Shown in pieces: positions 8,117-16,638 of a stretch of 64,000 nt of DNA (its first letter is position 1; each line of letters starts with the position of its first letter). The notes under the pieces are model-generated. The model was not told where the DNA came from and did no database searches. It worked only from the letters and a program-made list of their open reading frames with translations. The stretch is from Lentzea sp033794685 (lineage in GTDB: Bacteria > Actinomycetota > Actinomycetes > Mycobacteriales > Pseudonocardiaceae). Made by a program: the position numbers and the translations under genes. The stretch is from the NCBI GenBank assembly GCA_033794685.1, contig JARAYZ010000002.1. The stretch is one strand, 5' to 3'.

Positions 8117-9793
8117 ATGGCTCGAACGTCCACCCCTCCGCCCGCACTCGCCCCGGATGCCCTGCGGGTCATCGCCCTCGGCGGCCTCGGTGAGATCGGC
8201 CGGAACATGACCGTGTTCGAGCACGAGGGCAAGCTGCTCATCGTCGACTGCGGGGTCCTGTTCCCCGAGGAGCACCAGCCCGGTGTCGACGTGATCCTCC
8301 CTGACTGGAGCTGCATCCGGGACCGGCTGGCCGACGTGGTCGCCATCGTGCTGACCCACGGCCACGAGGACCACATCGGGGGCGTGCCGTACCTGCTGCG
8401 GGAACGACGGGACATCCCGGTCATCGGCTCCCGGCTCACGCTGAAGTTCCTGGCCGCCAAGCTGGCCGAGCACCGGATCAAGCCCGTCCTGGTCGAGGTC
8501 CGGGAAGACGAACAGCTCACTCGAGGGCCGTTCGACCTGGAGTTCCTCGCCGTCAACCACTCCATCCCCGACGGTCTGGCCATCGCCATCCGCACCGACG
8601 CCGGTCTCGTGCTGCACACCGGTGACTTCAAGATGGACCAGTTCCCGCTCGACAAGCGGATCACCGACCTCCGCGGCTTCGCCCGCCTCGGCGAGGAGGG
8701 CGTCGACCTGTTCCTCGTCGACTCCACCAACGCCGACGTGCCCGGCTTCACCACCTCGGAACGCGATCTCGCGCCCGCGATCGACGAGGTGTTCCGCACC
8801 ACGCCGCGCCGGGTGATCGTTTCCAGCTTCGCCAGCCACGTGCACCGCATCCAGCAGGTGCTCGACGCCGCGGCCGCGCACGGCCGCAAGGTCGCCTTCG
8901 TCGGCCGCTCCATGGTCCGCAACATGGGTCTGGCCGCCGAGCTGGAGTACCTGAAGGTGCCCGACGGGCTCGTCGTCGACATCAGGGACGCCAACCGGCT
9001 TCCCGCCCACCAGGTGACGCTGGTGTGCACCGGGTCGCAGGGAGAGCCGATGGCCGCTCTGTCCCGCATGGCGGCCGGCGAGCACGAGATCGTCATCGTC
9101 GAGGGCGACACCGTCCTGCTGGCCAGCTCTCTGATCCCCGGCAACGAGAACGCCATCTACCGCGTGATCAACGGCCTGACCGACCTCGGTGCCAACGTGG
9201 TGCACAAGGGCAACGCCAAGGTCCACGTCTCCGGGCACGCCAGCGCCGGTGAACTGGTCTACTGCTACAACCTCGTGCAACCCACCAACGTCCTGCCCGT
9301 GCACGGCGAGGCACGCCACCTGCGGGCCAACGCCGAGCTGGCCGTCAAGACCGGGGTCGACCGCGACCAGGTGCTCGTCGCCGCGAACGGCCACGTCATC
9401 GACCTGCACGAGGGCCGGGCCTCGATCACCGGCCAGGTCGAGATCCACAACATCTACGTCGACGGCCAGACCGTCGGCGGCGTCACCGAGGACTCCCTGG
9501 CGCAGCGCCGCACGCTGGGCGAAGAAGGCATGATCACCGTAGTCGCCATCATCGACACCGACACCGGGCAGCTCGACGACACACCCGACTTCATCGCCCA
9601 CGGCTTCGAACACGACGCCTCGACGTTCCTGCCGGTGATCCCCGCCATCGAGAAGGCTCTCGCGGGCGCGGCGGAGAGGAACACCACCGACGTGGCGGAG
9701 TTCGAACGTCTCATCGGCCAGCAGGTGCAAATGTGGGCACAACGCACATACCGCCGCCGACCGGTGGTCATCCCGGTCGTCATCGAAGCCTGA
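8117..9793 (+). CDS. rnj: Ribonuclease J (metallo-beta-lactamase RNase)
   Basis: This 558-aa protein has the beta-lactamase/beta-CASP fold of RNase J, which processes and degrades mRNA and matures rRNA by endonuclease and 5'-3' exonuclease action. Visible are the zinc motif LTHGHEDHIGG (about residues 76-86), the GGLGEIGRNM N-terminal block, HTGDFKMD, the beta-CASP segment VSSFASHVHRIQQV, VHVSGHASAGEL and PVHGEARHL. Length fits the family. I place the start at ATG 8117 with GTGAGGG in front, rather than at GTG 8111 two codons earlier. It follows the MerR gene by 72 bp and a MerR-type dyad overlaps its translation start region. Confidence 0.93.
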   Translation: MARTSTPPPALAPDALRVIALGGLGEIGRNMTVFEHEGKLLIVDCGVLFPEEHQPGVDVILPDWSCIRDRLADVVAIVLTHGHEDHIGGVPYLLRERRDIPVIGSRLTLKFLAAKLAEHRIKPVLVEVREDEQLTRGPFDLEFLAVNHSIPDGLAIAIRTDAGLVLHTGDFKMDQFPLDKRITDLRGFARLGEEGVDLFLVDSTNADVPGFTTSERDLAPAIDEVFRTTPRRVIVSSFASHVHRIQQVLDAAAAHGRKVAFVGRSMVRNMGLAAELEYLKVPDGLVVDIRDANRLPAHQVTLVCTGSQGEPMAALSRMAAGEHEIVIVEGDTVLLASSLIPGNENAIYRVINGLTDLGANVVHKGNAKVHVSGHASAGELVYCYNLVQPTNVLPVHGEARHLRANAELAVKTGVDRDQVLVAANGHVIDLHEGRASITGQVEIHNIYVDGQTVGGVTEDSLAQRRTLGEEGMITVVAIIDTDTGQLDDTPDFIAHGFEHDASTFLPVIPAIEKALAGAAERNTTDVAEFERLIGQQVQMWAQRTYRRRPVVIPVVIEA

Positions 9794-9895
9794 ATCGCAC
9801 GTGGTGATGACCATGAGCAACCCGCGCCGATTCGAAGCGACGAGCATCTTGCTACATGTGTGGACTCAAGTCCGCCCTCGGACATAAGCATTAAC

Positions 9896-9943
9896 CACAG
9901 TGGCCGTGAGATTGATGGAAACATCAGCCTCACGGCCACTGTG
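9896..9943. terminator. Long perfect hairpin downstream of RNase J
   Basis: CACAGTGGCCGTGAG (9896-9910) pairs exactly with CTCACGGCCACTGTG (9929-9943). The loop itself folds again as TGATG-GAAA-CATCA, a five-pair stem closed by a GNRA tetraloop. It lies about 100 bp after the RNase J stop codon, has no T-run, and works in either orientation. It is most likely a transcription terminator or an mRNA 3'-end stabiliser. Confidence 0.6.
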
Positions 9944-10199
9944 CGTATAGAGGACTTGCAGGTCAAGCCGCTTGTAGAGGTCAGTGAGGCTCTCTGCCTC
10001 GGCTCCGGCCAGGTCTCCGAGCACGTGGATCTCGGCATCTCCGAACCCGCGCGCCGTCGGCAGGGTGCGTCGTCACCAACCTCGCCGGCGGTCCCCTCCA
10101 CATCGGCGTCCACGGGCTGGTCGCGGACGCGGACGCCGATACCCACGCGGCGATCCTGGCGTTGATCGAACGCCTGGACCCCGGCTGGTGTCCGAGGGG
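9944..10199 (+). pseudogene. Intergenic stretch with an unidentified coding remnant
   Basis: One plus-strand frame from about 10070 reads CVVTNLAGGPLHIGVHGLVA and then DADTHAAILALIERLDPGW, with actinomycete-like codon use, but has no start. The upstream part lies in a different frame. I do not recognise the family. It is probably decayed coding DNA between RNase J and the RCC1-repeat gene. Confidence 0.3.
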
Positions 10200-11057
10200 T
10201 CAGGGGCCGGGCCGGACCTCCGTCCAGGAGCCGATGTCGCACTGACCGTGGTCGTTGTTCCCCGCGCTGACGACCGTGCCGTCGGCGCGCAGGCCCAGAG
10301 TGTGGATCGAGCCCGCCGCCACCTCGACCACGTCCTGCCACTCGCCGACGTCGCACTGCCCCTGACTGTTGTCGCCGGCCGCGAGGACTCGGCCGTCCGC
10401 CGTCAGGCCTACGGTGTGGTAGCTGCCCGCGGAGACCGCCACCACGCCTTCCCAGCCCGCTACGCCGCTCGCTCCGGTCGTGGGCTCCCCCGCCGACACC
10501 ACGCGGCCGTCGCTGCGCAGACCGATGGTGTGCAGGTAGCCGGCCGCTACGGCGGTGAGGTCGCGCCAGCCGTGGACGGCGGAGCACTGTTCGCGGCGGT
10601 CGATTCCCACCGCCACCGCCGTACCGTCCGCCCTGAGTCCGACCGAGTGCCAGTCGCCGCAGGACAGCGCGACGATCTCCCGCCAGGACTGCACGGCGAG
10701 CTGGCCTTCCGCTCCCCTGCCCACCGCCAGCACGGTGCCGTCGGTGCGGAGACCGAGTGTGCGGCGCCAGCCGGCGGACACGGCGGTGACGTCGCGCCAT
10801 TCGGCCACGTCGCACTGGGAGTCGGCGTTCCAGCCCGCCGCCACCACTGTGCCGTCCGCGCGAAGCCCTACCGTGTGGGACTTTCCGGTGTTCGACGCGC
10901 TGTGGACGTTGCCCGCCGCGACGGCCACGACGTCGGTCCACCGCTCGACCCGGCACTCGCGGGCGGCGTTGTTCCCCACTGCGAGCACCGTGCCGTCCCC
11001 ACGGCGTCCGACCGAATGACGACGCCCGGCCGCCAGTGCCGATGCGTTCCCCTGCAT
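10200..11057 (-). CDS. RCC1-repeat beta-propeller protein
   Basis: This 285-aa protein is made almost wholly of about six to seven RCC1-type repeats of roughly 40 residues, each ending in a block like HTVGLRADGTVVAAGWN (variants HSVGLRADGTAVAVG, HTIGLRSDGRVVSAG, HTLGLRADGTVVSAGNN). These fold as a beta-propeller used for protein binding. There is no signal peptide or enzyme domain. The start is the ATG at 11057, preceded by an ideal AGGAGG; an upstream ATG five codons earlier lacks a ribosome site. Bacterial RCC1 proteins have no general function assignment, and its partner is unknown. It is the last gene before the antiporter/resistance operon and is not obviously linked to it. Confidence 0.85.
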   Translation of the reverse strand: MQGNASALAAGRRHSVGRRGDGTVLAVGNNAARECRVERWTDVVAVAAGNVHSASNTGKSHTVGLRADGTVVAAGWNADSQCDVAEWRDVTAVSAGWRRTLGLRTDGTVLAVGRGAEGQLAVQSWREIVALSCGDWHSVGLRADGTAVAVGIDRREQCSAVHGWRDLTAVAAGYLHTIGLRSDGRVVSAGEPTTGASGVAGWEGVVAVSAGSYHTVGLTADGRVLAAGDNSQGQCDVGEWQDVVEVAAGSIHTLGLRADGTVVSAGNNDHGQCDIGSWTEVRPGP

Positions 11058-11145
11058 TCCGCCTCCTGCCAACGAAAACTGGAGGCTCGATCATCTCATC
11101 GACGGGGAAACGGCGCCGACGCAGGGCTGTGCACCAACAGCTGAT

Positions 11146-12402
11146 TCACCTCGTCGCGACCGGACCGCGGACACCACGAGCGGCCGGTACCTCGTAATCG
11201 TTCTCCACCAACGGTTTCGGGTGGATCAACCGCAGCAGCGGGCCCGTCATCATGGTCGTCACCACCGCCATCACGACCATGATCGAGTAGAGCGACCGGT
11301 CCAGGACGCCCAGTTGCAGACCGACGGTGAGGATGATCAGTTCGGTGAGGCCGCGGCAGTTCATCAGGGTCGCGAGCGCCGCGGACGTGCGCGCGGGCAA
11401 CCGTTGCAGGCGCGCGCCGGCGAACGCTCCGCCGAACTTGCCGCCGACGGCGACCAGCAGCACCAGGGCCAGCTCGACGAGTCCCGTGGTGCCGATGCCG
11501 GAGAGGTTCACCTTCAGCCCGGTGACGATGAAGAACACCGGCAGCAGCAAGGCGCCGTTGAACTCGCCGACCCGCTCGATCAGCGCTCCCCGCAACGCTT
11601 CCGTGTCGTCACGCGGCATCACGACGCCGAAGAGGAACGCGCCGAAGATGAAGTGCAGCCCGATCCACTCGGTCGCCGCGCCAGACGTCAGCAGGCCGGC
11701 CAGCACGACCGCGAGCCGTCCGGTGGTCAGCCCGGTTCCGTGCGCGGCGAACAGGCGGCGCAGCAACGGCCGCACGACCAGGAACATCACCGCGACGTAG
11801 AGCGGGACCAGCCCGATCAGCCACTGGTCGCCGCCGCCGGACACCATCACGACCACCGCCAGCAACGACCACGCGAGCACGTCGTCGATCGCGGCACAGG
11901 TCAGCGCCAGGCCTCCCAGCGCGGTGCGGAGCATGCCCCGGTCGGCCAGGATCCTTGCCAGCACCGGGAAAGCCGTCACCGCCATGGCCGCTCCGATGAA
12001 CAGCACGAACCCGAGCCGGTGCGGCGGATCGTGGTTCTCGATCAGCAGGAACGCGAGGCCGGCGCCCAGCGCGAACGGCAGCACGATCGACGAGACCGAG
12101 ACGGTGAGCGCGATCCGGCCGCGCCCCTTCAGCAGCGTGCGCTCCAGTCCGAGGCCGACCACGAACATGAACACCGCCACGCCGACGTTGGCCAGCGCGG
12201 CCAGGAACGGGCGCACGTCCATCGGGAACAGTGCCGCGGAGAACGACTCGCCGAACAACGTCGGCCCCAGCAGGATCCCCGCCAGCACCTCGCCGATCAC
12301 CGGCGGCTGGTCCAGTTTCGCGGCGAGCATCGCCAGCAGTCTGGCCAGCGCGACGATCACGGCGAGGTCCAGCAACAGGAAGAGCACCTGGTGGGTGGTC
12401 AC
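11146..12402 (-). CDS. CPA2-type cation/proton antiporter
   Basis: This 418-aa membrane protein has about twelve transmembrane helices and the monovalent cation:proton antiporter-2 (KefB/NapA-like) pattern: KLDQPPVIGEVLAGILLGPT near residue 30, FMFVVGLGLE near 80, the ion-binding CAAIDDVLAW (Asp-Asp) near 170, GAFLFGVVMPR near 265 and MNCRGLTELIIL near 357. There is no cytoplasmic RCK/TrkA domain. It exchanges Na+ or K+ for protons. The start is GTG with AAGGAG five bases upstream. It is the last gene of the minus-strand run with the ABC exporter, UvrA-like protein and disulfide oxidoreductase (42 bp gap), so it may support export or tolerance of the product, though that is inference. Confidence 0.85.
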   Translation of the reverse strand: MTTHQVLFLLLDLAVIVALARLLAMLAAKLDQPPVIGEVLAGILLGPTLFGESFSAALFPMDVRPFLAALANVGVAVFMFVVGLGLERTLLKGRGRIALTVSVSSIVLPFALGAGLAFLLIENHDPPHRLGFVLFIGAAMAVTAFPVLARILADRGMLRTALGGLALTCAAIDDVLAWSLLAVVVMVSGGGDQWLIGLVPLYVAVMFLVVRPLLRRLFAAHGTGLTTGRLAVVLAGLLTSGAATEWIGLHFIFGAFLFGVVMPRDDTEALRGALIERVGEFNGALLLPVFFIVTGLKVNLSGIGTTGLVELALVLLVAVGGKFGGAFAGARLQRLPARTSAALATLMNCRGLTELIILTVGLQLGVLDRSLYSIMVVMAVVTTMMTGPLLRLIHPKPLVENDYEVPAARGVRGPVATR

Positions 12403-12444
12403 CGATTCTCCTTACGACACCCCGATCGCCGGCCGTCCCGAGGA

Positions 12445-13344
12445 CTACCCGAGGTCGGCCATGACGAGGTTCATCGCGAGCGCCTCGCCCGCGGTCACCC
12501 CGGACGCCGCCGCGGACATGAGCTGGGCACGGGCGTCGCTCGCGTTGCCCGCCACCCAGAGTCCCGGCACGGACGTGCGTCCGGTGGGGTCCTCGACCGG
12601 CAGGTAGGTGCCGAGGCCCATGGGCAGGTCGACGGGTTTGAGACCGAGCGGGGCGAGGAAGTCCGCGCGCACCTCGACCCTGGAGTGCACGACCAGGTTG
12701 TCGCGCGGGACGACCGTGCCGTCGGCGAGGAGGACGCCCTCGTCGGTGAACGCCTGGACCCGGCCGGGAACCACTCGCACGTTGCGCGAGTCGAGTTGCT
12801 GTCGCTGGGTGTCGTCGAGTTCCACCTCGTCGTTGAGGAACAGCACCATGTCGTCGGACCACCGGCACCAGAGCAGCGTCGTCCACACCACGCCGAGGGG
12901 CTGGCCGAGCACGCCGATCGCGGACCCGCGCGTCTCGTAGCCGTGGCAGTGTCCACAGTGGAACACCGACCTGCCCCAGCGCTCGGTGAGGCCTGAAACG
13001 TCGGGCAGCACGTCGGAAAGTCCGATGGCGACCAGCACCCGGCGCGCGCCGGCCGTCGAACCGTCCGCCAGCTCCACCTGGAATCCGGGCCCGTCGGCGG
13101 TGATGCCGCTGACCGTGCCCGTGCGGAATTCGACGCCGTACCGCTCGGCGTCGGCCCGGCCGGCGGCCCGGAAGTCGTTGGGGGTGAACGATTCCCGGGT
13201 CAGGAAGTTGTGCACCTCCGCCGCGGTGGCGTTGCGGGGTTCGTTCGCGTCGATGACGAGCACGGACCGCAACGCCCGGCCCAGCACCACGGCGGCGGCC
13301 AGGCCGGCGGGCCCTCCGCCCACGATTGCCACGTCATGAGTCAT
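12445..13344 (-). CDS. Thioredoxin-reductase-like FAD disulfide oxidoreductase
   Basis: This 299-aa flavoprotein has the FAD motif VAIVGGGPAGLAAAVVLGRA at the N-terminus, a redox CxxC inside FHCGHCHGYETRG (about residues 131-143), an NAD(P)H-binding region after it, and a C-terminal FAD block near GLWVAGNASD. It belongs to the compact thioredoxin-reductase-like group. In triostin/echinomycin-type clusters a protein of this kind oxidises two N-methyl-cysteine thiols of the dimer to the cross-bridge disulfide. The NMe-Cys-type module in the NRPS makes that the favoured role here, and a general thiol reductase is the alternative. It lies in the resistance/export operon, 71 bp after the UvrA-like gene. 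Confidence 0.82.
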   Translation of the reverse strand: MTHDVAIVGGGPAGLAAAVVLGRALRSVLVIDANEPRNATAAEVHNFLTRESFTPNDFRAAGRADAERYGVEFRTGTVSGITADGPGFQVELADGSTAGARRVLVAIGLSDVLPDVSGLTERWGRSVFHCGHCHGYETRGSAIGVLGQPLGVVWTTLLWCRWSDDMVLFLNDEVELDDTQRQQLDSRNVRVVPGRVQAFTDEGVLLADGTVVPRDNLVVHSRVEVRADFLAPLGLKPVDLPMGLGTYLPVEDPTGRTSVPGLWVAGNASDARAQLMSAAASGVTAGEALAMNLVMADLG

Positions 13345-13415
13345 GCGACAACCGTTTCAGGGCAGTGGACCCGCGGCCAGCGGTATTGCGCAGATCTGTC
13401 GCCACCGCGAGGAGA

Positions 13416-15764
13416 TCAGGCTCCGACGTACTCCGCCAGGTGCTCACCGGTGAGGGTGGAGCGACCGGCGACCAGATCGGCCGGCGTGCCTTCGAAGACG
13501 ACCTTGCCACCGTCGTGACCCGCGCCGGGGCCGAGATCGATGATCCAGTCGGCGTGCGCCATGACCGCCTGGTGGTGCTCGATGACGATCACCGACCGGC
13601 CGGCGTCGACGAGCCGGTCGAGCATGCCGAGCAGGTGCTCGACGTCGGCGAGGTGCAGGCCGGTGGTCGGCTCGTCGAGCACGTAGACGCCGCCCTTCTC
13701 CGCCATGTGCGTCGCCAGCTTCAGCCGCTGCCGTTCCCCGCCGGAGAGGGTGGGCAGGGGCTGGCCCAGCGAGACGTAGCCGAGCCCGACGTCGGCGAGC
13801 CGGTCCAGGACCGCGACCGCGGCCGGCGTGCGCGCCTTGCCGGAGCTGAAGAACGCCTGCGCCTCCGAAACCTGCATGGCCAGCACTTCACTGATGTCAC
13901 GGCCGCCGAGCTTGTATTGCAGCACGGAGGCGTGGAACCGCTTGCCCTCGCAGTCCTCGCAGGTGGTCGCGACGCCCGCCATGATCGCCAGATCGGTGTA
14001 GATGACACCCGCCCCCTTGCAGGTGGGGCAAGCGCCTTCCGAGTTCGGGCTGAACAACGCGGGCTTCACGGAATTGGCCTTGGCGAACGCCTTCCGGATC
14101 GGCTCCAGCATGCCGGTGTAGGTGGCGGGGTTGCTCCGCCGCGACCCCTTGATCGGCCCCTGGTCGATCGAGATCACGCCGTCGAGTCCCGACACCGAGC
14201 CCGCGATCAGCGAACTCTTGCCGGAACCGGCCACGCCGGTCACCACGACGAGCAGTCCGAGCGGGATGTCGACGTCGACGTCCCGCAGGTTGTGCTTGTT
14301 CGCGCCCCTGATCTCCAGTGCGCCCGACGACCGGCGCACCTCGTCCTTGAGCCTCGCCCGGTCGTCGAGGTGGCGGCCGGTCAGCGTGCCGCTGGCCCGC
14401 AGGTCCGCGACGGTGCCCTCGAAGCAGACGGTGCCGCCCGCCGTGCCCGCGCCGGGACCGAGGTCGACGACGTGGTCGGCGATGGCGATGGTCTCCGGCT
14501 TGTGCTCGACGACCAGCACGGTGTTGCTCTTGTCCCGCAACCGTCGCAGCAGAGTGTTCATCCGCTGGATGTCGTGCGGGTGCAGGCCGACCGTCGGCTC
14601 GTCGAAGACGTAGGTGACGTCGGTGAGCGGCGACCCCAGGTGCCGGATCATCTTGACGCGCTGCGCCTCGCCGCCGGACAGCGTGCTGGAGGCCCGGTCG
14701 AGCGAGAGGTAGCCGAGCCCGATGCTCACGAAGGAGTCGAGACTGTCCACCAGGGACGCCAACAGCGGCGCGACCGACGGCTCGTCCAGGCCACGCACCC
14801 ATTCGGCGAGGTCGCTGATCTGCATCGCCGAGGCGTCCGCGATGTTGACGCCCCGGATCCTGGATCCCAGCGCCTGCTTGCTCAACCGGGTGCCGTCGCA
14901 CTCGGGGCACGTCATGAAGGTGACCGCGCGTTCCACGAAGGCCCGCACGTTCGGCTGCAGCGACTCGACGTCCTTGCTGAGCAACGACTTCTGCACCCTG
15001 GCGATGAGACCCTCGTAGGTCGTGTTGAGGTCCTTGATCTTCAGCCGGACCGGCTGGTGGTAGAGGAAGTCCTCGCGCTCCTTCTTGGTGTACCTGCCGA
15101 TCGGCTTGTCGGCGTCGAGCAGCCCCGACTCCGCGTAGACCCGCCAGTTCCAGCCACCGATGTGGTAGCCGGGCACGGTGATGGCGCCGTCGGCGAGCGA
15201 CTTCTCGGCGTCGTAGAGCTGGTCGAGGTCGAGGTCGGTCACGGAGCCCATGCCCTCGCACCTCGGGCACATGCCGCCCGAGATGTCGAAGGTGCGCTGG
15301 TCCTCGACCGTCCTGCCCTTCTGCTCCTGCGTCACCGCGTTCACGACGCTGAGCGACGGGATGTTGAACGAGTACGCCCTGACGGAGCTCAGGCGTGGTT
15401 CGGCGAGCCGGCTGAACAGGATGCGCAGGATCGCGTTGGTGTCCGTGACGGTGCCGACGGTGGAGCGCGGGTTGTTGCCGATGCGCTCCTGGCTGACGAT
15501 CATCGCGGTCGTCAGCCCTTCGAGCACGTCGACGTCCGGACGGGACAGCGTGGGCATGAACCCCTGCACGAACGCGCTGTACGTCTCGTTGATCAGCCGC
15601 TGCGACTCCGCGGCGATCGTGTCGAACACCAGTGAGCTCTTGCCGGAGCCGGACACACCGGTGAACACGGTCAGCTTGCGCTTGGGGATCTCCACCTTGA
15701 TGTCTTTGAGATTGTTCTCCCGCGCCCCGAACACCCGGATGAGGTCGTGCGACGGATCGGTCAT
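13416..15764 (-). CDS. UvrA-like ABC ATPase, probable self-resistance protein
   Basis: This 782-aa protein is clearly shorter than housekeeping UvrA (about 950). Two ABC ATPase modules are present: Walker A FTGVSGSGKSS (about 33) and VTGVAGSGKSS (about 510), signatures TLSGGEAQRVK and TLSGGERQRLK, and Walker B regions YVFDEPTVGLH and YVLDEPTTGLH. Zinc-type Cys pairs appear as CPRCEGMG, CPECDGTRL, CPTCKGAG and CEDCEGKRFH. Such UvrA paralogues confer resistance in producers of DNA-binding drugs (DrrC for daunorubicin, and the UvrA-like proteins of echinomycin and thiocoraline clusters) by removing the drug from DNA. It follows the ABC permease gene by 43 bp, which strongly supports a DNA-intercalating product. 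Confidence 0.92.
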   Translation of the reverse strand: MTDPSHDLIRVFGARENNLKDIKVEIPKRKLTVFTGVSGSGKSSLVFDTIAAESQRLINETYSAFVQGFMPTLSRPDVDVLEGLTTAMIVSQERIGNNPRSTVGTVTDTNAILRILFSRLAEPRLSSVRAYSFNIPSLSVVNAVTQEQKGRTVEDQRTFDISGGMCPRCEGMGSVTDLDLDQLYDAEKSLADGAITVPGYHIGGWNWRVYAESGLLDADKPIGRYTKKEREDFLYHQPVRLKIKDLNTTYEGLIARVQKSLLSKDVESLQPNVRAFVERAVTFMTCPECDGTRLSKQALGSRIRGVNIADASAMQISDLAEWVRGLDEPSVAPLLASLVDSLDSFVSIGLGYLSLDRASSTLSGGEAQRVKMIRHLGSPLTDVTYVFDEPTVGLHPHDIQRMNTLLRRLRDKSNTVLVVEHKPETIAIADHVVDLGPGAGTAGGTVCFEGTVADLRASGTLTGRHLDDRARLKDEVRRSSGALEIRGANKHNLRDVDVDIPLGLLVVVTGVAGSGKSSLIAGSVSGLDGVISIDQGPIKGSRRSNPATYTGMLEPIRKAFAKANSVKPALFSPNSEGACPTCKGAGVIYTDLAIMAGVATTCEDCEGKRFHASVLQYKLGGRDISEVLAMQVSEAQAFFSSGKARTPAAVAVLDRLADVGLGYVSLGQPLPTLSGGERQRLKLATHMAEKGGVYVLDEPTTGLHLADVEHLLGMLDRLVDAGRSVIVIEHHQAVMAHADWIIDLGPGAGHDGGKVVFEGTPADLVAGRSTLTGEHLAEYVGA

Positions 15765-15807
15765 GGAGACTCCATCAGCGGTCGGAAGTGGCTGCTACGA
15801 ATGACTT

Positions 15808-16638
15808 TCAGCGAGACTGCGACGCGTACTTGCGGACGGAGAGCGGCGCGGTGACGAGGATGATCCCGACCGCCCAGGCGAGCGTCACCCAGACGTTGTC
15901 GCCCACAGGCGTGCCGCTGAACAACGCGCGCAACGAGTTGACGACGGTGGTCATCGGGGTGTGGTCGGCGTAGACCCGCAGCCAGCCCGGCATCGACTCG
16001 GTCGGCACGAACGCCGACGAGAGGAAGCTGAACGGGAACATCCAGATCAGGCCGATCTGCTGGGCGGCGGCCGGACCGCTCGCCGTCACGCCGATGAAGG
16101 CGCCGAGCCAGGACAGCGAGTAGCCGAAGAACAGCAGCAGCGCGATGCCGCCGATCGCCGGCAGGAAACCGCCGAGGAACCGGAATCCGATGATCGTGCC
16201 GACGACGATCATCACGACCAGCGACACGACGGTGCGCAGGATCTCCGACACCGTGCGCCCCACGAGCACGGACGACCGGCTGATCGGCATCGACCGGAAG
16301 CGGTCCATGATCCCGTCCTGCATGTCCATGGACATGCCCATGGTGGCGCTCGCGACCGAGCCGAACAGCACCATCTGCACGAAGATGCCCGGCAGCAGGA
16401 ACTGCGTGTAGTCACCGCCGGGAACGTCGACCGCGCCGCCGAACACGAGGCTGAACAACAGGATGAACATCACCGGCTGGATGAGCGCGAACATCACCAG
16501 CTGGGGGCTGCGCAGGATCGTGCGGATGTTGCGCTTCGCCATCTCCGACGCGCCGGTGAGCCACCACGAGAGGCCACGCCCCGGCACCTGGACGGCGGCC
16601 GTGCCGCCGGTCTTGCGCTCGGCAGTCGTCGCGACCAT
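15808..16638 (-). CDS. ABC-2 type drug exporter permease (DrrB-like)
   Basis: This 276-aa integral membrane protein has six hydrophobic segments typical of the ABC-2 permease family (FALIQPVMFILLFSLVFGGA, FLLPGIFVQMVLFGSV, VSLVVMIVVGTIIG and others). The conserved DRFRSMPISR loop lies between segments two and three. With the ATPase encoded just upstream it forms a DrrAB-type exporter for hydrophobic drugs. The ATG overlaps the ATPase stop codon by one base (TAATG), indicating coupled translation. In this context the likely cargo is the peptide product of the adjoining NRPSs. Confidence 0.92.
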   Translation of the reverse strand: MVATTAERKTGGTAAVQVPGRGLSWWLTGASEMAKRNIRTILRSPQLVMFALIQPVMFILLFSLVFGGAVDVPGGDYTQFLLPGIFVQMVLFGSVASATMGMSMDMQDGIMDRFRSMPISRSSVLVGRTVSEILRTVVSLVVMIVVGTIIGFRFLGGFLPAIGGIALLLFFGYSLSWLGAFIGVTASGPAAAQQIGLIWMFPFSFLSSAFVPTESMPGWLRVYADHTPMTTVVNSLRALFSGTPVGDNVWVTLAWAVGIILVTAPLSVRKYASQSR

